Assembly: GCA_900544845.1 (NCBI GenBank) | Contig: UQWV01000023.1 | Location: 1-31,137 of the forward strand | DNA length: 31,137 nt | Direction of reading: 5' to 3' | Source of the DNA: an uncultured Collinsella sp. | GTDB lineage: Bacteria > Actinomycetota > Coriobacteriia > Coriobacteriales > Coriobacteriaceae | Shown: positions 24,276-30,822 of the stretch, one piece after another | Position numbering within the stretch: the first letter of the stretch is position 1 | Layout: each line of letters starts with the position of its first letter | Notes under the pieces: model-generated | Seen by the model: only the letters and a program-made list of their open reading frames with translations | The model's database searches: none | Told to the model about the DNA's origin: nothing | Made by a program: the position numbers and the translations under genes

Positions 24276-25733
24276 TTACATCAGGCCAAAGAGGTGGAAC
24301 CAGGCGGCCTCGACCAGCACGACGATAAAGACGACCGCGGTGAGGGGAATACCCATGCGCATGGCCTCTTTGGAGGTGTAGCCGCCGGCGTCCTTGCCCT
24401 CGCCGATAAGGATCGGCAGGTTGTGGAACGGCAGGATGTAGTGGATGTTGATGGACGTGAAGACGATGAGCGCCACGGCAAGCGGGCTTACGCTGGAGCC
24501 GGCCGCGAAGCTGATGAACGCCGGCACGCACACACCGAGCACGGCCATGACCGAGCCCATGAACATGTGGATGATCATGGAGAGCGCGGCGACGAGCAGG
24601 GCGAACAGGAAGATGTTCTCGGGCACGGAGCTGGGAAGCACGACGTCGGCGATCCAGGCGTTCATGCCGGTGGCACCGCCCACGGAACCCACGGCCATGG
24701 CGGCCGTCAGGAACATGAGGGACTTGATGTCGACAGCGTTCCAGCTGGCGGGGGTAAGGACCTCGCCGATGATGGGCATGGCGAGAGCGACGCCAATGGC
24801 CAGGGTGACCCAGCCGATATAGTCGCCCGAGACGGTGAGCCACAGCGCGATGGCGATGACAAGCCACACGATGGTGCGGATCTCCTTGACGGAGAGCTTG
24901 CCGAGCGCGGCCTGCTTGGCCACGATCTGCTCGCGATCGTAGACGAGCTCCTTGCTGGGCTTAAAGAGGAAGAGACCCAGGAACAGGGTGCACAGCAGCG
25001 CGACCAGCATAGGCACGCTCATGTACAGGAACCAGTCGACAAAGGACGGGCTCATGCCGCCGGCCTCGGCGCTGTACTGCGCAACGAGCGGGTTGAGCGT
25101 GGAGTCGCCCGTCAGGAAGAACATGGAGCCCGGGGCAGCAGCGGCAAACACGAGGAAGCCGAGCTTACCCTTGTCGTTGTCACCGTAGCCGGCGGACTCG
25201 GCGATGACCGAGACGACGGCGAGGATGAGGAAGGCGCGGGGGAACGGATGCGGGATCAGCAGCGACAGCACAAAGGTGAGCGCGAAGATCGAGATGATGA
25301 GCGACTTGGCGTCGCGCACGAACTTGAGCATAAACGCATAGGCGATGCGCTCGCCCAGGCCCGACTCCTTGACCGCGCTGGCGATGAGGTAGGCACCAAT
25401 GACGAGCCACATGGTGGCTTTGGTCCACGAGCTAAACGTGGAGGCGACTGTCGCCGAGATGCTCGCGGCGCCCGTGTCGTCCACGCACACCTTGAACAGA
25501 ACGAGCAGCGCGCAGTAGAGCAGGCCCACAAAGCCCGGCTGCGCCACGCCACATGCCCAGAACACCACCGTGGCGAGCGTCAGTGCCAGACAGGTCTGAG
25601 CGCCGACCGTGAGCTCGACCGTCGAGCTCAGCTCCGCCAAAGGAAGAAACTTCACCAGCAAAAAGACAACGATACCCAGCACAAAGCCAATTTCGCGCTT
25701 GGTGATCTTAAACGCCTTCTTTTCCGCTTCCAT
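24276..25733 (-). CDS. SLC13/DASS-family carboxylate transporter
   Basis: A polytopic membrane protein (485 residues, at least 11 hydrophobic segments) of the divalent-anion:Na+ symporter/CitT family, expected to import a carboxylic acid. Family-like features are the SSWTKATMWLVIGAYLIASAVKESGLGERIA region, the LIPHPFPRAFLILAVVSVIAE segment, and the C-terminal pseudo-repeat ending FTSINIHYILPFHNLPILIGEGK. The start at 25733 has an AGGTGGGGAG-type ribosome binding site; the longer frame lacks one. It is the first gene of an operon with ubiD (142 bases on) and ubiX. Context suggests it brings in the UbiD substrate or exchanges it for a product. Confidence 0.88.
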   Translation of the reverse strand: MEAEKKAFKITKREIGFVLGIVVFLLVKFLPLAELSSTVELTVGAQTCLALTLATVVFWACGVAQPGFVGLLYCALLVLFKVCVDDTGAASISATVASTFSSWTKATMWLVIGAYLIASAVKESGLGERIAYAFMLKFVRDAKSLIISIFALTFVLSLLIPHPFPRAFLILAVVSVIAESAGYGDNDKGKLGFLVFAAAAPGSMFFLTGDSTLNPLVAQYSAEAGGMSPSFVDWFLYMSVPMLVALLCTLFLGLFLFKPSKELVYDREQIVAKQAALGKLSVKEIRTIVWLVIAIALWLTVSGDYIGWVTLAIGVALAMPIIGEVLTPASWNAVDIKSLMFLTAAMAVGSVGGATGMNAWIADVVLPSSVPENIFLFALLVAALSMIIHMFMGSVMAVLGVCVPAFISFAAGSSVSPLAVALIVFTSINIHYILPFHNLPILIGEGKDAGGYTSKEAMRMGIPLTAVVFIVVLVEAAWFHLFGLM

Positions 25734-25786
25734 CTCCCCACCTTTCTTGTTGGGGGCGCTCCGGATTCGCAGCCACGTTGCCACTT

Positions 25787-25816
25787 AAAAAGGGGCGCCC
25801 GTTATCGGACACCCCT
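25787..25816 (-). terminator. Terminator between the LpdD-IDI gene and the transporter gene
   Basis: On the minus strand AGGGG (25816-25812) pairs with CCCCT (25795-25791), followed by T5. Transcripts from the LpdD-IDI gene would end here. Transcripts starting at the dyad-linked promoter at about 25843 would begin close to or inside the stem and might escape it. Confidence 0.6.
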
Positions 25817-25825
25817 TACGTTGCG

Positions 25826-25844
25826 CTGTGTTGTTGCAATACAG
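25826..25844 (-). promoter_or_regulatory. Dyad upstream of the transporter-ubiD-ubiX operon, matching the one before the LpdD-IDI gene
   Basis: On the minus strand it reads CTGTATTGCAACAACACAG, 16 of 19 bases identical to CTGTATTGCGACTATACAG at 26968-26986. It overlaps a -35-like TTGACT (25848-25843) within GCTTGACTGTAT; the other site has GCTTGCCTGTAT. The dyad would fall between -35 and -10 as in MerR-controlled promoters, but I see no good -10 at 17-20 bases. Confidence 0.55.
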
Positions 25845-25884
25845 TCAAGCGGGATTTTTGGATGAGAAGCGATCCTCTGGGCAA

Positions 25885-25949
25885 AAACCGTCACAACATT
25901 CGACGCTTTTCCTCGATTTCGAGATTTTCATCGAATGTTGTGACGGTTT
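25885..25949. repeat. AAACCGTCACAACATTCGA inverted repeat, copy 2
   Basis: A perfect 19-bp stem (25885-25903 with 25931-25949) with the same T-rich, GAGATTTTCA-containing loop as copy 1 at 20963-21027. The arm differs from copy 1 at one pair, changed on both sides. Confidence 0.85.
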
Positions 25950-25952
25950 GGA

Positions 25953-25982
25953 TGTGGCAAAGGGACTGTCTTTTGTTTCACA
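25953..25982. repeat. TGTGGCAAAGG / TTTCACA hairpin overlapping the LpdD-IDI stop codon
   Basis: A degenerate member of the TGTGACAAAGGGAC repeat family. The TGA stop of the minus-strand gene (25978-25980) lies inside its right arm. Confidence 0.5.
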
Positions 25983-26925
25983 TAGCGAGATCCGTACGGA
26001 TGGATGGGTCGCTGAGGGCCTCGCGGAGCCAGGGGGCCAGCTGCTCGGGGCGACCCCGCAGGTAGCCGTCGAGCTCGGACGGGGCGACCGGGCGCACCTC
26101 CGAGATCTCCTCTTGGTTGATATGCAGCTCGCCCGGCTCAACATTGGCTACGAACACCTCGCACCATTCGCACTCGCAGCGGCCGTCGCCGTGGTCCTCG
26201 CGGTACACCACGTGTCCGAGGTGCTTGAGCTGATCGGGCTCGCGCGTGATGCCAAGCTCTTCGTTGATGCGACGTGCCGTGGCGGCCGCGACGTCTTCCC
26301 CGGGGAGCGGATGGCCGGCACAGCCATCGGCCAGCACCCCGCCCCACAGGCGTTTGAGCGGACTGCGACGACAGAGCAGCAGGCGCGCGTCTTCGCCCTG
26401 GCCCTCGACCAGAAGCGTCAGAAATGCCTGATGCAGAATGCCCTCACCGGCATGGGCATCGATGCGGTCGACGGGGCCAAGCGTCTCGCCGGTCGCGGCA
26501 TTGACCGCCACGACCTCGGCACCCGCGCCGCCCTCATCCCAGCCGGCGCGCAGAATGCGGGCTGCGGCCTCCTCGAGCGCGGTGATGAGCTCCTTGGTGG
26601 TGTCGAGCACGCGCTGCAGGTCGCCCCCGCTCGCCTGTTCAACATGAAAGCCCGTGCTCGCAACGACCGGCACGCCAAAGCGCGTGGCCAGCGCCGCCGC
26701 GATATCGTGCGCCGGAATTTCGTCTCGATGGCACGGAACAGCCAGGATGCTCACTGTCGCCGTGCGGCCGGGCTCGGGGCGCGGAATGGCCTGCGCCGTG
26801 GCGCCCAGGTGCGCGAACTCCGGCGAGCAGGCGTACACCGCCATGCCTCGCGGCGTCACCGTCAACTGGGCCTCGAGCGCAAACTTGCCCTCGCCTGCTG
26901 CAACCTTTGTCGTGTGCATACCCAT
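25978..26925 (-). CDS. Fusion of an LpdD-like prenyl-flavin chaperone domain with a type-1 IPP isomerase (Nudix) domain
   Basis: 315 residues in two domains. Residues 5-125 resemble LpdD-like prenylated-flavin chaperones: FAHLGATAQAIPRPE, then TVSILAVPCHRDE, then VPVVASTGFHVEQ and a closing helix. Residues 150-315 resemble IDI-1: DAHAGEGILHQAF (His158, His165 as metal ligands), LWGGVLADGCAGHP (His205), Nudix box G204-x5-E210-x7-RRINEELGI, ECEWCEVF (Glu251, Glu253) and PWL (Trp299). The usual catalytic Cys position, two before the GHP His, is Ala203, with Cys202 beside it. The start at 26925 has AGGAG 7 bases upstream. Inference: it supplies or processes the prenyl donor and carries prenyl-FMN for the adjacent UbiX/UbiD. 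The LpdD assignment comes from remembered family patterns. Confidence 0.75.
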   Translation of the reverse strand: MGMHTTKVAAGEGKFALEAQLTVTPRGMAVYACSPEFAHLGATAQAIPRPEPGRTATVSILAVPCHRDEIPAHDIAAALATRFGVPVVASTGFHVEQASGGDLQRVLDTTKELITALEEAAARILRAGWDEGGAGAEVVAVNAATGETLGPVDRIDAHAGEGILHQAFLTLLVEGQGEDARLLLCRRSPLKRLWGGVLADGCAGHPLPGEDVAAATARRINEELGITREPDQLKHLGHVVYREDHGDGRCECEWCEVFVANVEPGELHINQEEISEVRPVAPSELDGYLRGRPEQLAPWLREALSDPSIRTDLAM

Positions 26926-26959
26926 GGGATCTCCTGTCGCCCGCAATGTACCTGAGACC

Positions 26960-27006
26960 ATTTTCACCTGTATTGCGACTATACAGGCAAGCACAGCCTG
27001 CGACAA
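26960..27006 (-). promoter_or_regulatory. Promoter and 21-bp dyad operator of the LpdD-IDI gene
   Basis: The dyad is CCTGTAT / ATACAGG (26967-26973 with 26981-26987). Two promoter readings fit on the minus strand: TTGTCG-N17-TATAGT (27006-27001 and 26983-26978), in which the dyad covers the -10; or TTGCCT-N19-GAAAAT (26990-26985 and 26965-26960), a long-spacer MerR-type promoter with the dyad in the spacer. The gap is shared with the divergent MFS gene, which may be co-regulated. Confidence 0.6.
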
Positions 27007-27086
27007 AGGGGGCAGGCACCTGGCACATTCTGTTAGAGTTGCAGGGATTGAATCCCGCTTATTCATGCGACATTGGAGTGACAACC

Positions 27087-28322
27087 TTGACCGCCGCAAC
27101 CACGTCTAAAAGTAAGTCAACCGCCGCCGCGCTCTCCCCCGCGCGCACCAAGCTCTGCCTGGCGCTGCTCGTGCTGCTGGGATTCTCGCTCGGCTGCTCA
27201 GAGTTCGTGGTCATCGGCATCGAAAGCGACTTGGCAACGGAACTCGGCGTATCACTTGCCACTGCGGGCCAGCTCATCAGCGTGTTCGCGCTCGTCTATG
27301 CCATCGCCACGCCGGTGCTTGCGCTCAGCACGGGGCGATTCCGCCGCTACCAGTTGCTCGTGTACTACAGCATCGTCTTTGTGCTCGGCAACCTGGTCAT
27401 GGCGTTGGCGCCCAACTTCCAGGTGCTCTTTATCTCGCGCATTGTCCTGGGATCCGTCTCGGGCGCGCTGCTCGCCGTGGGCGTGACGTACATCCCCGAG
27501 CTGCTGTCCCCGCAGCAAACTTCGCTTGCCATCTCGGTCGTGTACGGCGCGTTTTCCGTGGCGATGGTCTTTGTCACTTCGATCGGCAAGTTCGTGGCCG
27601 ACACGCTCGATTGGCACGTGGCCATGTACGGTACGCTGACCTTTGCCGTTTTGATCTGCGGAGCGCTCGTGGCGTTTATGCCGCGCGCCGGACAGACCGA
27701 CGAACCCGCTACCTTCCGCGAGCAGGCGGGTCTGCTACGCGAACCGAGCATCATCACCGGCATGCTTATCTTTTTGTTTGGCGTGGGCTCGGTCTATGTG
27801 TTCTACGGCTACGTGACGCCTTATCTTGAGCAGGTGCTGGGCATGGGCACTGTTCAGGCGAGTACCACGCTTATGGCCTACGGCGTGTTCTGCCTGATCT
27901 CGAACATCCTGGGCGGATGGATCGACGCGCGCTTTGGCATGAAGGCGCTGCTTGTGACGTTTGTGCTGCAGGCTGCGGCGTTACTCGGGCTGTTTGCCGT
28001 GGGCGGCACCATGCCGCTCGCGCTGGTCTTTGTCTTTAGCCTGGCGCTGCTCATGTACCTGTTCTCGGTGTCATGCATCACGCACTTTATGGACGTGGCG
28101 CGCAGCCGCCATCCCAAGTCGATGGTGCTCGCGAGTTCGGTTGAGCCCATGGCGTTTAACGTCGGCATTTCGTTTGGCACCGCAGTAGGCGGCGCCGTGG
28201 TGAGCAGCGTTGGCATTGCCTACGTTGGCGCGGTTGGTGCCGCGTTCTCGCTTGTGGCCTGGGCGCTTACGCTGGTGACGATTAAGCTGGCTCGCTGGGA
28301 GCGCAAGCGGGCGAGGGCGTAA
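27087..28322 (+). CDS. MFS transporter (AraJ/drug and sugar efflux type)
   Basis: A 12-helix major-facilitator protein of about 411 residues. It has the LGCSEFVVIGIESDLATELGVSLATAGQLISVFALVYAIATPVLA region typical of the DHA1/AraJ-like efflux branch, and a central cytoplasmic loop with PRAGQTDEPATFREQ. I chose TTG at 27087, just before LTAATTSKSKS, because GGAG lies 8 bases upstream and no ATG is suitably placed; GTG at 27078 is the alternative. It diverges from the LpdD-IDI gene across a gap with a dyad operator. A role in exporting the decarboxylation product is plausible but only inferred. The phosphatase gene follows after 51 bases. Confidence 0.85.
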   Translation: MTAATTSKSKSTAAALSPARTKLCLALLVLLGFSLGCSEFVVIGIESDLATELGVSLATAGQLISVFALVYAIATPVLALSTGRFRRYQLLVYYSIVFVLGNLVMALAPNFQVLFISRIVLGSVSGALLAVGVTYIPELLSPQQTSLAISVVYGAFSVAMVFVTSIGKFVADTLDWHVAMYGTLTFAVLICGALVAFMPRAGQTDEPATFREQAGLLREPSIITGMLIFLFGVGSVYVFYGYVTPYLEQVLGMGTVQASTTLMAYGVFCLISNILGGWIDARFGMKALLVTFVLQAAALLGLFAVGGTMPLALVFVFSLALLMYLFSVSCITHFMDVARSRHPKSMVLASSVEPMAFNVGISFGTAVGGAVVSSVGIAYVGAVGAAFSLVAWALTLVTIKLARWERKRARA

Positions 28323-28373
28323 GCGCAGATGCGATACTCGAACTCGATGATGGCGATCGAAAGGAAACCGCAT

Positions 28374-28820
28374 ATGCAACGTGTACTGTTTATCTGCCAT
28401 GGGAACATCTGCCGCTCGACGATGGCTGAGTCGGTGTTTACCGAGCTCGTGCGCCGCACTGGGCGCGAGGCGGAGTTTGTCATCGATTCCGCAGCGACCT
28501 CAACTGAGGAGATCGGCAACCCGCCGCATCATGGCACGGTCGCCAAGCTGCGCGAAGTCGGGATTCCCGTCGTTGCGCACCGTGCCCGCCAGGTGCGTCG
28601 AGCAGAGTATGGCAACTGGGACCACATTGTCTATATGGATGCTGAGAACGCGCGTGGCCTGCGTCGCATCTTTGGCGACGACCCCGACGGCAAGATTACG
28701 CGCTTGCTCGATTGGACCGGACGCCCCGGCGACGTGGCCGATCCCTGGTACACCGGCAATTTCGATGCCACCTACCGCGACGTGCTCGCCGGTTGCGCCG
28801 CTATGCTCGAGCAGCTGTAG
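28374..28820 (+). CDS. Low-molecular-weight protein-tyrosine phosphatase
   Basis: A cytoplasmic phosphatase of 148 residues. The P-loop CHGNICRS puts the nucleophile at Cys8 and the phosphate-binding Arg at 14; the general-acid loop is VADPWYTG (Asp123). A proper LMW-PTP fold length. AAAGGAA precedes the ATG at 28374; an upstream in-frame ATG has no site. It may act on phosphotyrosine proteins such as polysaccharide-synthesis kinases, but no partner kinase is nearby. It is probably read through from the MFS gene. Confidence 0.93.
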   Translation: MQRVLFICHGNICRSTMAESVFTELVRRTGREAEFVIDSAATSTEEIGNPPHHGTVAKLREVGIPVVAHRARQVRRAEYGNWDHIVYMDAENARGLRRIFGDDPDGKITRLLDWTGRPGDVADPWYTGNFDATYRDVLAGCAAMLEQL

Positions 28821-28857
28821 GAAAGCGAGGTCGCAGGCCACGCCTTCGGCGCGAAAC

Positions 28858-28950
28858 GAGCGTGGATAATCTCCCGCATGAAAAATGAGCGTGGATTTTC
28901 TCCCACTTTGAGCATTCAAGTGCGCTCTAAACGGGAGAAAATCCACGCTC
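28858..28950. repeat. GAGCGTGG palindrome with direct half-copy, family copy 2
   Basis: Arms 28887-28904 and 28933-28950 pair perfectly over 18 bp. A direct copy of the left arm starts at 28858, 29 bp upstream, as in copy 1 at 181-273. The fourth arm base is C-G here and A-T in copy 1, a compensatory difference. It lies between the convergent phosphatase and TIGR04076-like genes, 2 bases from the stop codon of the latter, and could serve as a two-way terminator. Confidence 0.75.
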
Positions 28951-28952
28951 AC

Positions 28953-29282
28953 CTATTCGTCGACGATCTCGGCAAGCCAGACGTTCAGCGTATCGACCTC
29001 GGGGCAGCAGAACTTTGCCGTGCCGGGCTCGTTGCCAGGCACGGTCCCGCCATAGCGCAGGATATCGATATAGGGAAAGCCCACGTGGCAGGCCATGGCG
29101 CACATCTTGCCGCGATCGCGATCGAAGTCGAAGACATCGCCCGGCTTGTGCCCGTGGTGACAACGGCACGCACCCAGCTGGTCCACGCAGCTAATACGGA
29201 TACGCGGACGCTTGCCACGCGGCGCGCCGAGCGGCCTGTTCTCGCCCGCTGCCTCGGTGCTGCTCTCGTCGGCGTTACTCAT
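28953..29282 (-). CDS. Small Cys-rich TIGR04076-like protein
   Basis: 109 residues. After a 25-residue variable N-terminus comes IRISCVDQLGACRCHHGHKPGDVFDFD, then KMCAMACHVGFPYIDILRYGGTVPGNE, and CCPEVDTLNVWLAEI at the end, the layout I recall for TIGR04076 proteins. Conserved Cys/His pairs suggest metal binding, but the function is unknown. The start at 29282 overlaps the kinase stop by 8 bases (ATGAGTAA), so the two genes are translationally coupled. Longer frames upstream are shadows inside the kinase gene. Confidence 0.8.
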   Translation of the reverse strand: MSNADESSTEAAGENRPLGAPRGKRPRIRISCVDQLGACRCHHGHKPGDVFDFDRDRGKMCAMACHVGFPYIDILRYGGTVPGNEPGTAKFCCPEVDTLNVWLAEIVDE

Positions 29283-30099
29283 GGTCAACCACATCCAGGC
29301 AGGCCTCGATGGGAAGGCCGGCCGACTTGTCCTCTTGGTCGGCATTGCGCTCGATAAGCTCAGCCACCACACGCATGGCATCGGACGTCGCGCACTGCAG
29401 ACTCCAGCCTGCCATAACGCGGCCGACGAGCACCGCCGAGAACGTGTCGCCCGTGCCCGGGAAATAGACCGGAATGAGCTCAAAGGGAATCGTAAAGTAC
29501 TCCCCCGCCACATGGTCGTAACCGATAACCGCGTTCGTGCCATTGACTACGGCGCTCGTAATGACCACCGACTTGGCACCCAGCTCGCGCACGGCGTCCA
29601 CAAGGGCGCGGGCCTCATCGGGCGTGATTTGCTCGACGATAGGCGTGTCGGTGAGCAAACAGGCCTCGGTGTAGTTGGGAACCGCGTAGTCGGCGCACTC
29701 GAGCAGGTGCCGCATAAGGCCAATCGTGGACTCGGGCACGCCCGCATAGAGCTTGCCGTTGTCGCCCATGATGGGGTCGACGAACACCTTGGTGCCCTTT
29801 TGCGCACGGCGGTGGCAAAAGTCCGAGATGATGCGCGTCTCTTCCTCGGTCACGATAAAGCCGGTCGAGATGGCGTCGAACTCAAAGCCGAGCTCTTCCC
29901 AGATGGCAAGACTCTGACGCACGTACTCGGTGGTGTCGTGGATGTAGAACTTGGGGTAGTTGAGCGTATCGGAAACGAGCGCCGTCGGCAGGTTATGGAT
30001 GCGGTAGCCCATGTGCGACAGCACCGGCAGCATGGCGGAAAGCGCGACCTTGCCGTAGCCGCACATATCGTTGATCAGCAGCAGCTGAGTGTTCTTCAT
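29275..30099 (-). CDS. pdxY: Pyridoxal/pyridoxamine kinase
   Basis: A ribokinase-fold kinase of 274 residues that phosphorylates vitamin B6 vitamers with ATP (salvage to pyridoxal phosphate). The N-terminus INDMCGYGKVALSAMLPVLSHMGYRIHNLPTALVSD is typical of PdxY/PdxK. Further marks are FVDPIMGDNGKLY in the centre, VPNYTEACLLT, and the catalytic anion-hole/base motif FPGTGDTFSAVLVG. GGGAGACACTC precedes the ATG at 30099. The next gene overlaps by 8 bases. The symbol pdxY is given by family similarity; substrate preference is not resolved. Confidence 0.9.
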   Translation of the reverse strand: MKNTQLLLINDMCGYGKVALSAMLPVLSHMGYRIHNLPTALVSDTLNYPKFYIHDTTEYVRQSLAIWEELGFEFDAISTGFIVTEEETRIISDFCHRRAQKGTKVFVDPIMGDNGKLYAGVPESTIGLMRHLLECADYAVPNYTEACLLTDTPIVEQITPDEARALVDAVRELGAKSVVITSAVVNGTNAVIGYDHVAGEYFTIPFELIPVYFPGTGDTFSAVLVGRVMAGWSLQCATSDAMRVVAELIERNADQEDKSAGLPIEACLDVVDHE

Positions 30100-30186
30100 G
30101 AGTGTCTCCCTTGGTTCGGGCGCGGCGCGGCAGCGCCACAGTGCGACTAAGTGTAGCGCAGGGGACGTCGTGAGCGGAGTCGAGCG

Positions 30187-30214
30187 GTTACGGCGTTTGG
30201 CAAAACGCCGTAAC
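30187..30214. repeat. GTTACGGCG hairpin, second member of the prfA-end family
   Basis: A perfect 12-bp stem (30187-30198 with 30203-30214) preceded by GTCGAGC like the copy at 439-465. It lies in the divergent gap between pdxY and the MarR gene, upstream of the MarR promoter. Confidence 0.75.
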
Positions 30215-30231
30215 TTAATAAGTTTGGTACC

Positions 30232-30260
30232 TTGACATTGGTTTCTCACGCTCCTAAATT
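30232..30260 (+). promoter_or_regulatory. Strong sigma-70-type promoter of the MarR-ABC operon
   Basis: Consensus -35 TTGACA (30232-30237), a 17-base spacer and TAAATT (30255-30260) as -10. The best promoter match in the window. Confidence 0.8.
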
Positions 30261-30261
30261 G

Positions 30262-30291
30262 GTTAGGCACAAAACAATTCCACTACCTAAC
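30262..30291 (+). promoter_or_regulatory. Candidate MarR operator
   Basis: GTTAGG (30262-30267) and CCTAAC (30286-30291) form an inverted pair directly after the -10, a position where bound repressor would block initiation. Autoregulation is inferred from location. The half-sites are short. Confidence 0.4.
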
Positions 30292-30315
30292 TAAAGAAAG
30301 GAGCGGCACTAATTC

Positions 30316-30822
30316 ATGTGCGATGAACCTCTTAGCCTTTGTTCGCACGAGCCCGGCGGCGACCCGTCACAGCCGGTGGATACACCCGAAGCGGTTAGCT
30401 CGGAAGACAAGCTTGCCAAGCGCATCCTCAATAATCTGGGCTTTTGCGGCCATTACATGCATTTTCATGGCGGAGGCGTGTCCGGCAAGGCGCCCATCAT
30501 CTGCCTGCTGGCCAAGCAGCCCGGCGGCGAGATGTCGCAGCAGGAACTCGGCATGCACTTTGACCTCAAGCCGGGGTCGCTTTCCGAGATCCTGTCCAAG
30601 CTCGAGGTCAACGGCCTCATCGAGCGCAGCCGTAACCCCAAGGATCGACGACAACTCACCATTCGCCTGACCGAAACCGGCCGGGAAAACGCCCGCATCG
30701 ACCAGGCGGCCCGCATCCGCTTTAGAGAACGGGCCTTTAGCGCGCTCACCCATGACGAGCGCGAAGACCTCGCCGAAATGCTCGATAAAATCCGTGTAAC
30801 CTGGGAGGAACTGGATGATTAA
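30316..30822 (+). CDS. MarR-family transcriptional regulator
   Basis: 168 residues with a winged helix-turn-helix: GGEMSQQELGMHFDLKPGSLSEILSKLEVNGLIERSRNPKDRRQLTIRLTETGRE (about 70-125), ending in the typical DRR wing. The N-terminal 30 residues are unusual and low in structure. AAGGAG lies 13 bases before the ATG, rather far; no better start is visible. It overlaps the following ABC gene by 8 bases (ATGATTAA), so it very probably controls that exporter. Confidence 0.9.
   Translation: MCDEPLSLCSHEPGGDPSQPVDTPEAVSSEDKLAKRILNNLGFCGHYMHFHGGGVSGKAPIICLLAKQPGGEMSQQELGMHFDLKPGSLSEILSKLEVNGLIERSRNPKDRRQLTIRLTETGRENARIDQAARIRFRERAFSALTHDEREDLAEMLDKIRVTWEELDD

Noticed and set aside
24294..25865. 523-codon plus-strand frame over the DASS transporter gene
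   Set aside because: Highly charged, hydrophilic antisense translation of a membrane-protein gene; no recognisable domain.
26996..27017. GCCTGC / GCAGGC hairpin in the divergent gap
   Set aside because: Only six base pairs, and it overlaps the -35 region of the LpdD-IDI promoter; probably incidental or a decayed repeat.
28953..29543. 196-codon version of the TIGR04076-like gene
   Set aside because: The first 87 codons lie inside the kinase gene in another frame and look like shadow sequence. The ATG overlapping the kinase stop by 8 bases is the natural start.
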